A stretch of 15,059 bases of DNA from Methylotenera_A sp031379885 (GTDB lineage: Bacteria; Pseudomonadota; Gammaproteobacteria; Burkholderiales; Methylophilaceae), in assembly GCA_031379885.1 (NCBI GenBank), contig JANNFN010000064.1, positions 1 to 15,059 of the forward strand. Reading direction: 5' to 3'. The position numbers and the translations under genes are program-made. Shown piece after piece: positions 7,234 through 14,990 of the stretch. The notes beneath the pieces are model-generated. The model did not search any database. It worked only from the letters and a program-made list of their open reading frames with translations, and was not told the origin of the DNA. How positions within the stretch are numbered: the first letter of the stretch is position 1; each line of letters starts with the position of its first letter.

Positions 7234-8586
7234 TTATTTAATAATACCGAACAAATATAAAAATACAGCAGTAATTGCAATTGGCGCGATGACATTATTG
7301 GTAAAGCTCCAACATTTAAACGCACCATCTTCTAAATCTAGCTCTTCTTGAGCGTGTTGTTTTTGCATAAAATAACCTGCAAAAATCGCCATTAATAAGC
7401 CGCCTAGCGGCAATAGTATAGTGGAGGTCAGTTTATCAAGCGTTTCGAAAATGTTCAGTCCAAAAATAATTCTGATGTCCTTCCATTCATTGAAAGAAAG
7501 CACAACAGCAACGCCTAAAAACCAAACCAAAATGCCTAAACTCCAAGCCGTAGTGTGGCGTTTTATGGCTGTATTCTCTGTGACCCATGCAATGGCAGGC
7601 TCTACCAATGAAATCGAAGATGTCCAGGCGGCAAATGCCACCAAAATAAAAAATAATGTGCCAATAAAACTTCCGCCAGGCATATGGCCAAATGCGATGG
7701 GTAAAGTTTGAAAAATCAAGCCAGGCCCGGCATTTGGCGCCAAATGATTAGCAAAAACTAACGAGTAAATCGCTAAACCCACTAATAGACCAAGCATAGT
7801 ATCTAGAAGTGCAATATAAATAGTAGTGCGGGCAATAGAGACATTGCGTTGTAAGTAAGAACCATACACCATGACTGCCCCCATGCCCAAACTGAGAGAA
7901 AAAAAGGCGTGCCCAAGCGCAGATAAAACCGCAACGGGCGTAATTTTAGAAAAATCTGGCGCAAACATGAATTGAAATGCGGCATGCATATCACCAACAG
8001 ACATGCTGTAGCCTAGCAAAATAAGCAAAATAGCAAATAAGGAAGGAATTAAAATATTATTAGCTTTTTCAAGTCCAGAATTCACACCTTTAGCCACCAC
8101 GCCCATGGTCATCAGCATAAATATAGTATGCCAAAATAGCAATTTTAAAGGTGAGGCCAATAAAACATCAAAATTAGCGGCAGATTGTGATGCGGTAATT
8201 TGACTGAAACTACCCCTACCAGCCTCAAGGATATAGGCTAATACCCAGCCACCTATCACGCTGTAAAATCCCAGTATCAGCAGGCCAGTTAACATGCCCA
8301 TGCCACCTAGATATTTCCAATAGTGAGATGCTTGCGCCTCGCTTGCTAATGCTTTCATGCCATCCAGCGGGTTTTTTTGCGCGCGGCGACCAAGTAATAT
8401 TTCGGTCATCATCAGCGGAATACCGACAAAGAAAATGCAGGCGATGAACACTAACACAAACGCGCTGCCGCCATTTACGCCTATCATGTAGGGCAACTTC
8501 CAAATGTTACCCAAGCCAATCGCAGAGCCAGCCGTAGCTAACATGAAGGTCCAGCGGCTCTTCCAATGGCTACGATGTTGGCTCAT
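7234..8586 (-). CDS. Sodium-dependent amino-acid transporter, NSS/SNF family
   Basis: This is an inner-membrane Na+-coupled symporter of the neurotransmitter:sodium symporter (LeuT-fold) family, 450 residues with about 11 hydrophobic segments, as in many bacterial members. After a short basic N-terminus, segment 1 carries LATAGSAIGLGNIWKLPYMI and NGGSAFVLVF, the Na+- and substrate-binding region. The gating Arg of LeuT (R30) is Lys here (K30 in NIWKLPY), a change also known from other bacterial members. Later features include GHAFFSLSLGMGAVMVYGSY and AFAAWTSSISLVEP, the usual segment 6 and 8 regions. The substrate is likely an amino acid, but which one cannot be told. The gene starts 2 bases after the AGCS stop (TAA-TC-ATG) without its own SD, so it is probably translated by coupling. 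The shared terminator lies downstream. Confidence 0.93.
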   Translation of the reverse strand: MSQHRSHWKSRWTFMLATAGSAIGLGNIWKLPYMIGVNGGSAFVLVFIACIFFVGIPLMMTEILLGRRAQKNPLDGMKALASEAQASHYWKYLGGMGMLTGLLILGFYSVIGGWVLAYILEAGRGSFSQITASQSAANFDVLLASPLKLLFWHTIFMLMTMGVVAKGVNSGLEKANNILIPSLFAILLILLGYSMSVGDMHAAFQFMFAPDFSKITPVAVLSALGHAFFSLSLGMGAVMVYGSYLQRNVSIARTTIYIALLDTMLGLLVGLAIYSLVFANHLAPNAGPGLIFQTLPIAFGHMPGGSFIGTLFFILVAFAAWTSSISLVEPAIAWVTENTAIKRHTTAWSLGILVWFLGVAVVLSFNEWKDIRIIFGLNIFETLDKLTSTILLPLGGLLMAIFAGYFMQKQHAQEELDLEDGAFKCWSFTNNVIAPIAITAVFLYLFGIIK

Positions 8587-8588
8587 GA

Positions 8589-9920
8589 TTATTTTTTAAG
8601 TGATGAAAAATATCGCTCAGTTTCTTGTTTAATGACGGGTGAAAGCCACAATAAACCAATCAAATTGGGGATTGCCATCATGCCGTTCATCAAATCGGAG
8701 AAATTCCATACAAATTCTAAGCTCACAGTCGCACCTATCATGACTGCGACGGTGAAAAATACGCGATAAATTTTAATGGATTTTGCGCCAAATAAATATT
8801 CGATGGCTTTTTCGCCGTAATAATTCCAGCCGATTAATGTTGAATAAGCGAATAGCGCAGTGGCAATTGCGACTATCACGCTGCCCGTGCTACCTAGCGT
8901 TTCGGCCATGCTGGCGCTGGTGAGTTCAGACGCGCTCACGCTTTTTGTCCAGCTAGTAGCGGTTAAAATCACCATCGCTGTCATGCTGCAAACCACCAGT
9001 GTGTCGATAAAGGTTTGCGTCATGCTCACTAGCGCTTGTTTTACAGGGTCATTGGTCCGCGCGGCCGCTGCGGCGATTGGCGCAGAGCCAAGGCCAGACT
9101 CATTAGAAAATACGCCACGCGCAATACCAAAACGCATGGCAGCTGCCACCGTTGCGCCCACAAAGCCCCCAGTAGCCGCAGATGGACTGAACGCAGAGCT
9201 AAAAATTAGGCTGAGCGCATGTGGAATTTCACCAAAATGAATAAACAACACAGTGAGTGAAACACCGACGTAGCCAAAAATCATAAACGGTACGAGAAAA
9301 GAAGTGAATTTGGCTATGGTTTTAATGCCGCCCAAAATCACCAATCCAGTGAGCAGCGTCAGTACAATGCCGGTGGCGGCGGTGGGGATATGAAACGTCG
9401 CCTCGAAAATTTTGGCTGTTGCATTGGCTTGCGTCATATTGCCAATGCCAAAGGTCGCACAGGCGGTAAAAATTGCGAAAAGTGTGCCTAACCAAGGCAA
9501 GCCAACGCCTTTGCTTAGATAATACATCGGGCCGCCGCGCATACCGTGCTCGCCTTTTTCGCGGTATTTTACGGCCAGCACAGCCTCGCTGTATTTGGTC
9601 GCCATGCCGACGAGACCTGTCATCCACATCCAAAACACCGCACCAGGCCCGCCCATGGTGATTGCAGTGGCGACGCCGACAATGTTGCCAATACCGACTG
9701 TGGCGGCGAGCGCCGTCATCAGCGCGGCGAAATGGCTGATGTCGCCTTCGTGGCCGTGATCTTTAGCCCAAATGAGTCGAAATGCATGCGGCAATGCGCG
9801 AAATTGCATACCTTTAAGGATGATAGTGAGGTAAAGCCCCGTGCCGACTAGCAGTATCAACATCGGCGGCCCCCACACAATGCCTGATAATGTGGAAATT
9901 AGTGCTTCAAAAGTATTCAT
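8589..9920 (-). CDS. Alanine/glycine:cation symporter, AGCS family
   Basis: This is an inner-membrane Na+ or H+ symporter for alanine/glycine-type substrates, 443 residues with about 11 hydrophobic segments. Family landmarks seen are ALMTALAATVGIGNIVGVA at 66-84, GGPGAVFWMWMTGLVGMATK at 90-109, RGGPMYYL at 128-135 and the AGCS signature GIARGVFSNESGLGSAPIAA at 265-284. NYYGEKAIEYLFG lies near the C-terminus. It is the first gene of a two-gene unit with the NSS transporter. The ATG has only a weak SD, and the candidate promoter would give a very short leader. The length is normal and all core motifs are intact. The exact substrate is inferred only from the family. Confidence 0.95.
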   Translation of the reverse strand: MNTFEALISTLSGIVWGPPMLILLVGTGLYLTIILKGMQFRALPHAFRLIWAKDHGHEGDISHFAALMTALAATVGIGNIVGVATAITMGGPGAVFWMWMTGLVGMATKYSEAVLAVKYREKGEHGMRGGPMYYLSKGVGLPWLGTLFAIFTACATFGIGNMTQANATAKIFEATFHIPTAATGIVLTLLTGLVILGGIKTIAKFTSFLVPFMIFGYVGVSLTVLFIHFGEIPHALSLIFSSAFSPSAATGGFVGATVAAAMRFGIARGVFSNESGLGSAPIAAAAARTNDPVKQALVSMTQTFIDTLVVCSMTAMVILTATSWTKSVSASELTSASMAETLGSTGSVIVAIATALFAYSTLIGWNYYGEKAIEYLFGAKSIKIYRVFFTVAVMIGATVSLEFVWNFSDLMNGMMAIPNLIGLLWLSPVIKQETERYFSSLKK

Positions 9921-9937
9921 ATTTGTACCAGTGGTTA

Positions 9938-9966
9938 ATTTTAATGATTTTAAAAGGACTACCCAA
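9938..9966 (-). promoter_or_regulatory. Candidate promoter of the AGCS-NSS transporter unit
   Basis: Read on the minus strand, TTGGGT (9966-9961), a 17-base spacer and TAAAAT (9943-9938) form a reasonable sigma70-like pair. The start would fall near 9931, leaving a leader of only about 10 bases before the ATG at 9920. The spacer between the divergent genes (9921-10032) is AT-rich. I could not choose a promoter for the plus-strand gene in it. Confidence 0.35.
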
Positions 9967-10032
9967 TAGTGCTATTTAATTTAGTTTAACAAATGTTACT
10001 ATAACTTCGATTACATATTACGACTACATTCT

Positions 10033-11079
10033 ATGATGAATAAATTTTACCGCTTGTGTGGCAGGCTATTTGGAAAGACGCTAAATCTTGATGACTATGC
10101 CAAAGATGCGATTACTTTGTGTCCACAAGAAGAGCAGGATGTAGCATCGGCTATTTATTTGCCTAGTCATTTAGGAAGAATTACAGGGCCAACTATCAAT
10201 TGCATATTGAGTGTAACGATGGAGCGTATGCATCAAACACATGCTATTCATGCGCCAACTTTGATGTACCCAATAGGAAAGACTAGGCTTTTTGGCGGTG
10301 GTTTGTGGACCAGTAAAAATGAGTTTTTAACTAGAAGCATCAATGAAAAAGATGATTTTGATAGGGTGAACTTAAGACAGGCTGTGATAACAGATGCGGA
10401 TGTTGGACTTAGCTACTTTGGTCATTGGATGCGCGAAGTGGTGCCAGCAAGCTTTGTAGGTACCCCAGAAATCCCCTCGCTTTCATTGCGTCGCCCTCAC
10501 TATTCGCACGCGGCACAGTATGAGCAATTTTTTAAATTAAAAACTATTTATGCCAATAAAGGCCTAGTGGAAAATTGCTATTTATTAAGTGATTTCTCAC
10601 AAAATTCTTATAAGTTAAAACGATATCTGACCTTGAGAGATAACCTAAAAGTCAGTTTAAATCCTACAAATATTGCCTATGAAGGTGTTTTTATTGCGCG
10701 TGGTCAAACAGGCTCCAAAAGGGCATTGATCAATGAAATTGAAGTAATCAATCATCTTGAAAAAAAAGGCTTCGATATTATTTATCCAGAAAAAATGACA
10801 TCAGAACAAATTATTAGAAGACTTTGGGGCGCTAAAACGGTGATTACAGTAGAAGGTAGCGCACATAACCATGCCATTTATAGTATGGCGCAAAATGGCG
10901 CTTTACTTACATTGCAGCCACCTAGTCGGTTTGGCATTATTATTAAAAATGCTTGCGATTGTTTAGGTATTGGCTGGGGATTTTATGTGTGCGCGCCGAG
11001 TAGCGATGGTGAAGGTTTTTATGTAGACGTTTTTTCGGATTTAGATAGAGTCATTGAGCAGTTGCAAGAGGCAATGTAG
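10033..11079 (+). CDS. Glycosyltransferase 61 / DUF563-type protein
   Basis: This 348-residue protein has the general layout of the GT61/DUF563 family, whose members transfer sugars such as xylose or GlcNAc onto glycans or proteins. Supporting signs are YFGHWMREVVP at 128-138 (family pattern: Gly-His-Trp then a leader-of-domain helix), VFIARGQTGSKR at 219-230, YPEKMTSEQI at 251-260 (the family's typical 'late P-E' stretch before a helix) and VEGSAHNHAIYS at 273-284. The last matches the conserved E-G-S-x-x-x-N segment near the sugar-nucleotide site. No signal peptide or membrane segment is seen, so it is probably cytosolic. Two ATGs stand in tandem at 10033 and 10036, neither with a clear SD. 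No other polysaccharide genes are nearby, so acceptor and donor are unknown. Confidence 0.75.
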   Translation: MMNKFYRLCGRLFGKTLNLDDYAKDAITLCPQEEQDVASAIYLPSHLGRITGPTINCILSVTMERMHQTHAIHAPTLMYPIGKTRLFGGGLWTSKNEFLTRSINEKDDFDRVNLRQAVITDADVGLSYFGHWMREVVPASFVGTPEIPSLSLRRPHYSHAAQYEQFFKLKTIYANKGLVENCYLLSDFSQNSYKLKRYLTLRDNLKVSLNPTNIAYEGVFIARGQTGSKRALINEIEVINHLEKKGFDIIYPEKMTSEQIIRRLWGAKTVITVEGSAHNHAIYSMAQNGALLTLQPPSRFGIIIKNACDCLGIGWGFYVCAPSSDGEGFYVDVFSDLDRVIEQLQEAM

Positions 11080-11084
11080 CTGAG

Positions 11085-11981
11085 TTATAACCAGTCTTTA
11101 TCGATTAAGAAATCAGAGTATAGTTTGCTCTCAGCGCTACCATTTTCTGGTTTCCAATCATAGCGCCATTTGACAATCGGTGGCATCGACATGAGTATAG
11201 ATTCGGTGCGTCCATTCGACTGCAAACCGAATAATGTACCGCGGTCATACACCAAATTAAATTCCACATAGCGACCGCGCCGATAGGCTTGAAAGTCGCG
11301 CTCATGCTCAGTGTAGGGTCTATCTTTACGACGTTGCAGAATAGGTAAATAGGCGAGCAAGAAACTATCTCCCACAGCGCGTTGCAGCGCAAAGCTTTGT
11401 TCGAAGCCAAGCTCATTAAAATCATCAAAGAAAATACCGCCAATACCTCGCGGCTCTTTACGATGTTTGAGATAAAAATATTCATCACAGTGTTTTTTAA
11501 ATTGCGGATAATAGTCTGGGTTAAAAGCATCTAGTGCAATTTTGTTGCTACGATGAAAATGCACACAATCATCTTCAAAACCATAGTAGGGCGTTAAATC
11601 CATGCCACCGCCAAACCACCAGATTGGTGTTTCACCTTCTTTTTCAGCCACAAAAAAACGAATATTCATGTGTACGGTTGGCACATATGGATTTCGCGGA
11701 TGCAGCACCAGTGAAACGCCCATGGCTTGCCAAGCGCGGCCAGCAGCTTCAGGATGCGCAATTGTAGCCGCTGGTGGAAGTTTGCTACCCAATACATGCG
11801 AAAACCCCACACCCGCCCGTTCAAATACATTGCCATTTTCTAAAATGCAAGAAGTGCCCCCACCACCTTCTGGGCGATTCCAGCCATCATGCAGAAAAGT
11901 TTTACCATCTACCAACTCTAGCGCTTCTATGATGCGAGTTTGTAAGTTTTGTAGGTAAGTTAAAACGGCTTGTGTGTTCAA
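11085..11981 (-). CDS. hemF: Oxygen-dependent coproporphyrinogen III oxidase
   Basis: HemF oxidatively decarboxylates coproporphyrinogen III to protoporphyrinogen IX with O2 in haem synthesis; it is a cytoplasmic homodimer. The 298 residues align along their length with the E. coli enzyme: GGGGTSCILENG at 39-50, GVSLVLHPRNPYVPTVHMN at 88-106, WWFGGGMDLTPYYGFEDD at 121-138, YLKHRKEPRGIGGIFFDDFN at 170-189, YRRGRYVEFNLVYDRGTLFG near 233-252 and the ending DKDWL. The conserved His residues are all present (H94, H104, H143, H173, two less than the E. coli numbers). The start is TTG at 11981, because the purD stop lies in the same frame three codons upstream and no ATG fits. AAGG inside the purD end serves as a distant SD. 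The gap to purD is 6 bases, so they are coupled. Confidence 0.96.
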   Translation of the reverse strand: MNTQAVLTYLQNLQTRIIEALELVDGKTFLHDGWNRPEGGGGTSCILENGNVFERAGVGFSHVLGSKLPPAATIAHPEAAGRAWQAMGVSLVLHPRNPYVPTVHMNIRFFVAEKEGETPIWWFGGGMDLTPYYGFEDDCVHFHRSNKIALDAFNPDYYPQFKKHCDEYFYLKHRKEPRGIGGIFFDDFNELGFEQSFALQRAVGDSFLLAYLPILQRRKDRPYTEHERDFQAYRRGRYVEFNLVYDRGTLFGLQSNGRTESILMSMPPIVKWRYDWKPENGSAESKLYSDFLIDKDWL

Positions 11982-11987
11982 AATAGC

Positions 11988-13256
11988 TTAACCTTTGATG
12001 GCTCGAAAGCCAATATCGGTGCGGCACTGCGCGCCATCAAACTTAATGTCTTCAATAATGCGATAAGCTTGCTGTTGGGCAAATTTCACTGTTTCGCCAA
12101 GCGCGGTTACACACAATACACGTCCTCCGCTAGTAATGACTTTCCCGTCGACCAATTGCGTGCCAGCATGGAATACCTGCGCATCTTCTAGATTTTTAGG
12201 TAAGCCAGTAATTTCATCGCCTAGCCTAGGTGACTCAGGATAATTAGAGGTTGCCATTACGACGCCAAGCGCAGTGCGTCTATCCCATATCGCATCCGCT
12301 TTATCTAGTGTGCCATTAACCGCATGTTCGGCCAATGTAACAAAGTCAGACTTTAATCGTAACATAATCGGCTGAGTTTCAGGGTCGCCCATACGGCAGT
12401 TAAATTCTAAAGTCTTGATATTCCCATTGGGTGAAATCATTAAGCCTGCATAAAGGAAGCCAGTGTAGGGAATGCCGTCTTTTGCCATGCCTTCTACGGT
12501 GGGACGAATGACTTCACGTAATGCTCTTGCATGGATTTCAGGGGTAACCACGGGCGCTGGAGAATACGCACCCATGCCGCCAGTGTTTGGTCCTTGGTCG
12601 CCATCAAGTAATCTTTTATGGTCTTGGCTGGTAGCAAGTGCTAATATATTTTTGCCATCCACCATCACAATAAAGCTGGCCTCTTCACCCGTTAAAAACT
12701 CTTCAATCACTACGCGCGCGCCAGCAGAGCCAAGTTTGTTATCGGAGAGCATGGCATCAATCGCTACGTGCGCTTCAGCTTCATTCATCGCGACAACTAC
12801 GCCTTTGCCAGCTGCCAAGCCGTCGGCTTTAATCACAATTGGCGCGCCTTGTTGATTTACATAATCGTGCGCTTTTTTGGCATCGGTAAACGTGGCATAT
12901 GTTGCGGTGGGTATACCGTGGCGAAGCATAAATGCTTTGGCAAAATCTTTTGAGCTTTCTAATTGTGCTGCCGCTTTTGTTGGACCAAAAATCTTTAACC
13001 CAGCGGCACGAAATGCATCGACAACACCTTGAGAAAGTGGCGCTTCGGGACCAACGATTGTGAGATGAATCTGCTCTTTTTTTGCAAAATCAAGTAAATC
13101 TTGAACACTTGAAATAGGCACGTTCATCATGTCAGGATTCGTTGCTGTGCCCGCGTTGCCTGGCGCTACATAAACGCGACTTACTTCTTTATTTTGGGCG
13201 ATTTTCCAAGCAAGTGCATGTTCGCGACCACCGCTACCGATAACTAAAATTTTCAT
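11988..13256 (-). CDS. purD: Phosphoribosylamine--glycine ligase (GAR synthetase)
   Basis: PurD joins 5-phosphoribosylamine and glycine with ATP to make GAR, step two of IMP synthesis. It is a soluble ATP-grasp enzyme of 422 residues, the standard length of the single-domain bacterial form. Motifs seen are MKILVIGSGGREHALAWKIA at 1-20, VGPEAPLSQGVVD at 68-80, the ATP-grasp loop VIKADGLAAGKGVVVA at 141-156, EEFLTGEEAS at 185-194, the GARS signature region DHKRLLDGDQGPNTGGMGAY at 212-231, and EFNCRMGDPETQ at 284-295 with the Mg ligands. The start ATG has no strong SD. It overlaps the end of a 48-codon ORF by ATGA, so it may depend on read-through from purH. hemF follows 6 bases downstream. Confidence 0.98.
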   Translation of the reverse strand: MKILVIGSGGREHALAWKIAQNKEVSRVYVAPGNAGTATNPDMMNVPISSVQDLLDFAKKEQIHLTIVGPEAPLSQGVVDAFRAAGLKIFGPTKAAAQLESSKDFAKAFMLRHGIPTATYATFTDAKKAHDYVNQQGAPIVIKADGLAAGKGVVVAMNEAEAHVAIDAMLSDNKLGSAGARVVIEEFLTGEEASFIVMVDGKNILALATSQDHKRLLDGDQGPNTGGMGAYSPAPVVTPEIHARALREVIRPTVEGMAKDGIPYTGFLYAGLMISPNGNIKTLEFNCRMGDPETQPIMLRLKSDFVTLAEHAVNGTLDKADAIWDRRTALGVVMATSNYPESPRLGDEITGLPKNLEDAQVFHAGTQLVDGKVITSGGRVLCVTALGETVKFAQQQAYRIIEDIKFDGAQCRTDIGFRAIKG

Positions 13257-13399
13257 ATTTTGCTAAAACTTTGAGAAATTGTAGCGAGCGTTTTTAGTGC
13301 CAAGAAGCCGCACAGCGAAAGACAAGACATACTGCTTGTGTAGGCGCGGATTGAGCGAGCACGCGACACAGGCAATGAAATGCGGAGTAAATTTATCAT
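13253..13399 (-). CDS. Possible 48-aa ORF between purH and purD
   Basis: An ATG at 13399, 4 bases after the purH stop, opens a frame of 48 codons. It ends in TGA overlapping the purD start as ATGA. The predicted peptide begins MINLLRISLPVSRARSI and is rich in Ser, Leu and Arg, with a Cys-containing hydrophobic middle (SMSCLSLCGFLALKTLA). There is no convincing SD, the composition looks unlike its neighbours, and the same bases form a long hairpin. I do not recognise it. It may be a leader-like ORF that carries ribosomes from purH to purD, or a chance open frame. I favour chance or a coupling role over a functional protein. Confidence 0.2.
   Translation of the reverse strand: MINLLRISLPVSRARSIRAYTSSMSCLSLCGFLALKTLATISQSFSKI
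13333..13374. other. Imperfect hairpin in the purH-purD spacer
   Basis: TGCTTGTGT (13333-13341) pairs with ACACAGGCA (13366-13374), with one G-T pair. CGCG (13345-13348) pairs with CGCG (13362-13365). The AGG at 13342-13344 forms a bulge and a 13-base loop remains. The total is 13 pairs with a GC-rich top. No T-run follows on the minus strand, so it does not look like a terminator. It may protect mRNA ends or adjust purD/hemF expression relative to purH, or be a small repeat element. Confidence 0.55.
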
Positions 13400-13403
13400 G
13401 GTT

Positions 13404-14990
13404 TTAGTGCCTGAAGTGGCGAATGCCTGTTAATACCATCGCCAAGCCAAGTTCATCAGCTGCGGCAATCACCTCATCGTCGCGCATACTACCTCCAGGA
13501 TGAATGACGCACTCGGCACCTGCCTCTGCCAACACATCTATGCCATCGCGAAATGGAAAGAAAGCATCCGAAGCTACGACGGAGTTTTTGAGAGATAGTC
13601 CCGCATGTTGTGCTTTAATGGCGGCGATTTTGGTGCTATCGACACGACTCATTTGGCCTGCGCCCACGCCCAAGGTCATGCCATTACCGCAAAATACAAT
13701 CGCGTTGGATTTCACATATTTCGCCACGTTCCAGGCGAATAATAAATCCGCCATTTGTGCCGGCGTTGGTTGCTTTTTGGTGACGATTTTTAAGTCGGAT
13801 TGTGAGATTTCATGATTATCCGCCGTTTGAATCAGCAAACCTGAACCCACACGCTTGCTATCGTGCGAGTTACGGCCTTGCTCCCAAGCACTATTGCCGC
13901 CTTTGGGTAATGCAATTTTAAGCACACGCACATTGGCTTTTGCTTTTAATAGTTGGAGCGCATCAGCGCTAAAGTCTGGCGCAATTAATACTTCCATAAA
14001 TTGTTTGCTCACTGCTTCAGCCGTAGCCAAATCAACCGTGGCATTGAAAGCGATAATGCCGCCAAAAGCGCTTGTTGGATCCGTTTGAAAGGCTTTGGAA
14101 TAAGCTTCTAGCGCATCTTTGCCGAGTGCCACGCCGCATGGATTGGCGTGTTTGACGATGACGCAAGCAGTGCTATTGAATGATTTTACAGCTTCCCAAG
14201 CCGCATCGGCATCGGCGATATTGTTGTACGAAAGTTCTTTGCCTTGCAGTTGTTGCGCGCTCACTAACGAACCAGGTGCGGGGTATAAATCGCGATAAAA
14301 CGCGGCGCTTTGGTGCGGATTTTCGCCATAGCGCAAATCTTGCACTTTCACAAAACGCGAATTCATTTGGTCGGGGAATTCGTTGCGCGTGCCATCCGCA
14401 TTAAAGCTAGATAAATAATTGCTAATTGCGCCATCGTAATTGCTAATGCGATTAAAAGCAGCAACGGAAAGTTTGAATTTACATGCTCTGGAAACCGCTC
14501 CACTATTGGCTTGCAGGTCAGCTAAAAAATCGCCATATTGGCTTGCATCGGTTAAAACAGCGACATCTTGCCAGTTTTTTGCAGCGCTACGCACCATGGC
14601 TGGGCCGCCAATATCGATGTTCTCAATCGCGTCTTCCAGTGTGCAATTGGGCTTAGCCACGGTAGTTTCGAAAGGGTATAAATTCACCACCAACAAATCA
14701 ATATTCGGAATATCGTTTGCTTGCATTGTTGCGACATGTTCGGGCAAGTCGCGTCTACCCAGCAAGCCGCCGTGCACTTTGGGATGCAGTGTTTTAACAC
14801 GACCGTCTAACATTTCGGGAAAGCCCGTGTAGTCTCCTACTTCAGTCACAGCGATGTTGTTGTCGCGAAACAATTTGGCAGTGCCGCCAGTGGAAAGTAT
14901 TTCTACATTTAATTGAACGAGTGCGTTTGCTAATTCAAGTATCCCTGATTTGTCGGAGACGCTGATGAGTGCTCTTTTGATGATGGTCAT
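13404..14990 (-). CDS. purH: Bifunctional AICAR transformylase / IMP cyclohydrolase
   Basis: PurH carries out the last two steps of IMP synthesis: formylation of AICAR from 10-formyl-THF, then ring closure. It is cytoplasmic, and 528 residues is the usual length. The N-terminal MGS-like cyclohydrolase domain (about 1-140) shows RALISVSDKSGI, LSTGGTA at 32-38, VGDYTGFPEMLDGRVKTLHP at 51-70, KVHGGLLGRRD at 71-81 and NIDIGGPAMVRSAAKN at 124-139. The transformylase domain shows LRYGENPHQSAA at 219-230, VKHANPCGVA at 279-288 (catalytic K280-H281), DPTSAFGG at 304-311, and near the end DAFFPFRDG and IHPGGSMRDDEVI. The ATG lacks a clear SD. The spacer upstream of it (14991-15059) is cut by the window edge. 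It is the first visible gene of a purH-purD-hemF unit. Confidence 0.98.
   Translation of the reverse strand: MTIIKRALISVSDKSGILELANALVQLNVEILSTGGTAKLFRDNNIAVTEVGDYTGFPEMLDGRVKTLHPKVHGGLLGRRDLPEHVATMQANDIPNIDLLVVNLYPFETTVAKPNCTLEDAIENIDIGGPAMVRSAAKNWQDVAVLTDASQYGDFLADLQANSGAVSRACKFKLSVAAFNRISNYDGAISNYLSSFNADGTRNEFPDQMNSRFVKVQDLRYGENPHQSAAFYRDLYPAPGSLVSAQQLQGKELSYNNIADADAAWEAVKSFNSTACVIVKHANPCGVALGKDALEAYSKAFQTDPTSAFGGIIAFNATVDLATAEAVSKQFMEVLIAPDFSADALQLLKAKANVRVLKIALPKGGNSAWEQGRNSHDSKRVGSGLLIQTADNHEISQSDLKIVTKKQPTPAQMADLLFAWNVAKYVKSNAIVFCGNGMTLGVGAGQMSRVDSTKIAAIKAQHAGLSLKNSVVASDAFFPFRDGIDVLAEAGAECVIHPGGSMRDDEVIAAADELGLAMVLTGIRHFRH

Noticed and set aside
8860..9240. 126-codon open frame antisense to the AGCS transporter
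   Set aside because: It is an antisense shadow of a gene with intact family motifs, low in complexity, with no ribosome site.
11105..11530. 141-codon frame on the same strand inside hemF, another phase
   Set aside because: It is out of frame with the conserved HemF, whose motifs run unbroken through the region.
13333..13374. Hairpin as an intrinsic terminator after purH
   Set aside because: There is no T-run after the stem on the minus strand, and purD and hemF downstream look like part of the same unit.
14440..14832. 130-codon open frame antisense to purH
   Set aside because: It is antisense to the conserved cyclohydrolase domain; the product is Ser/Ala-rich without recognisable features.
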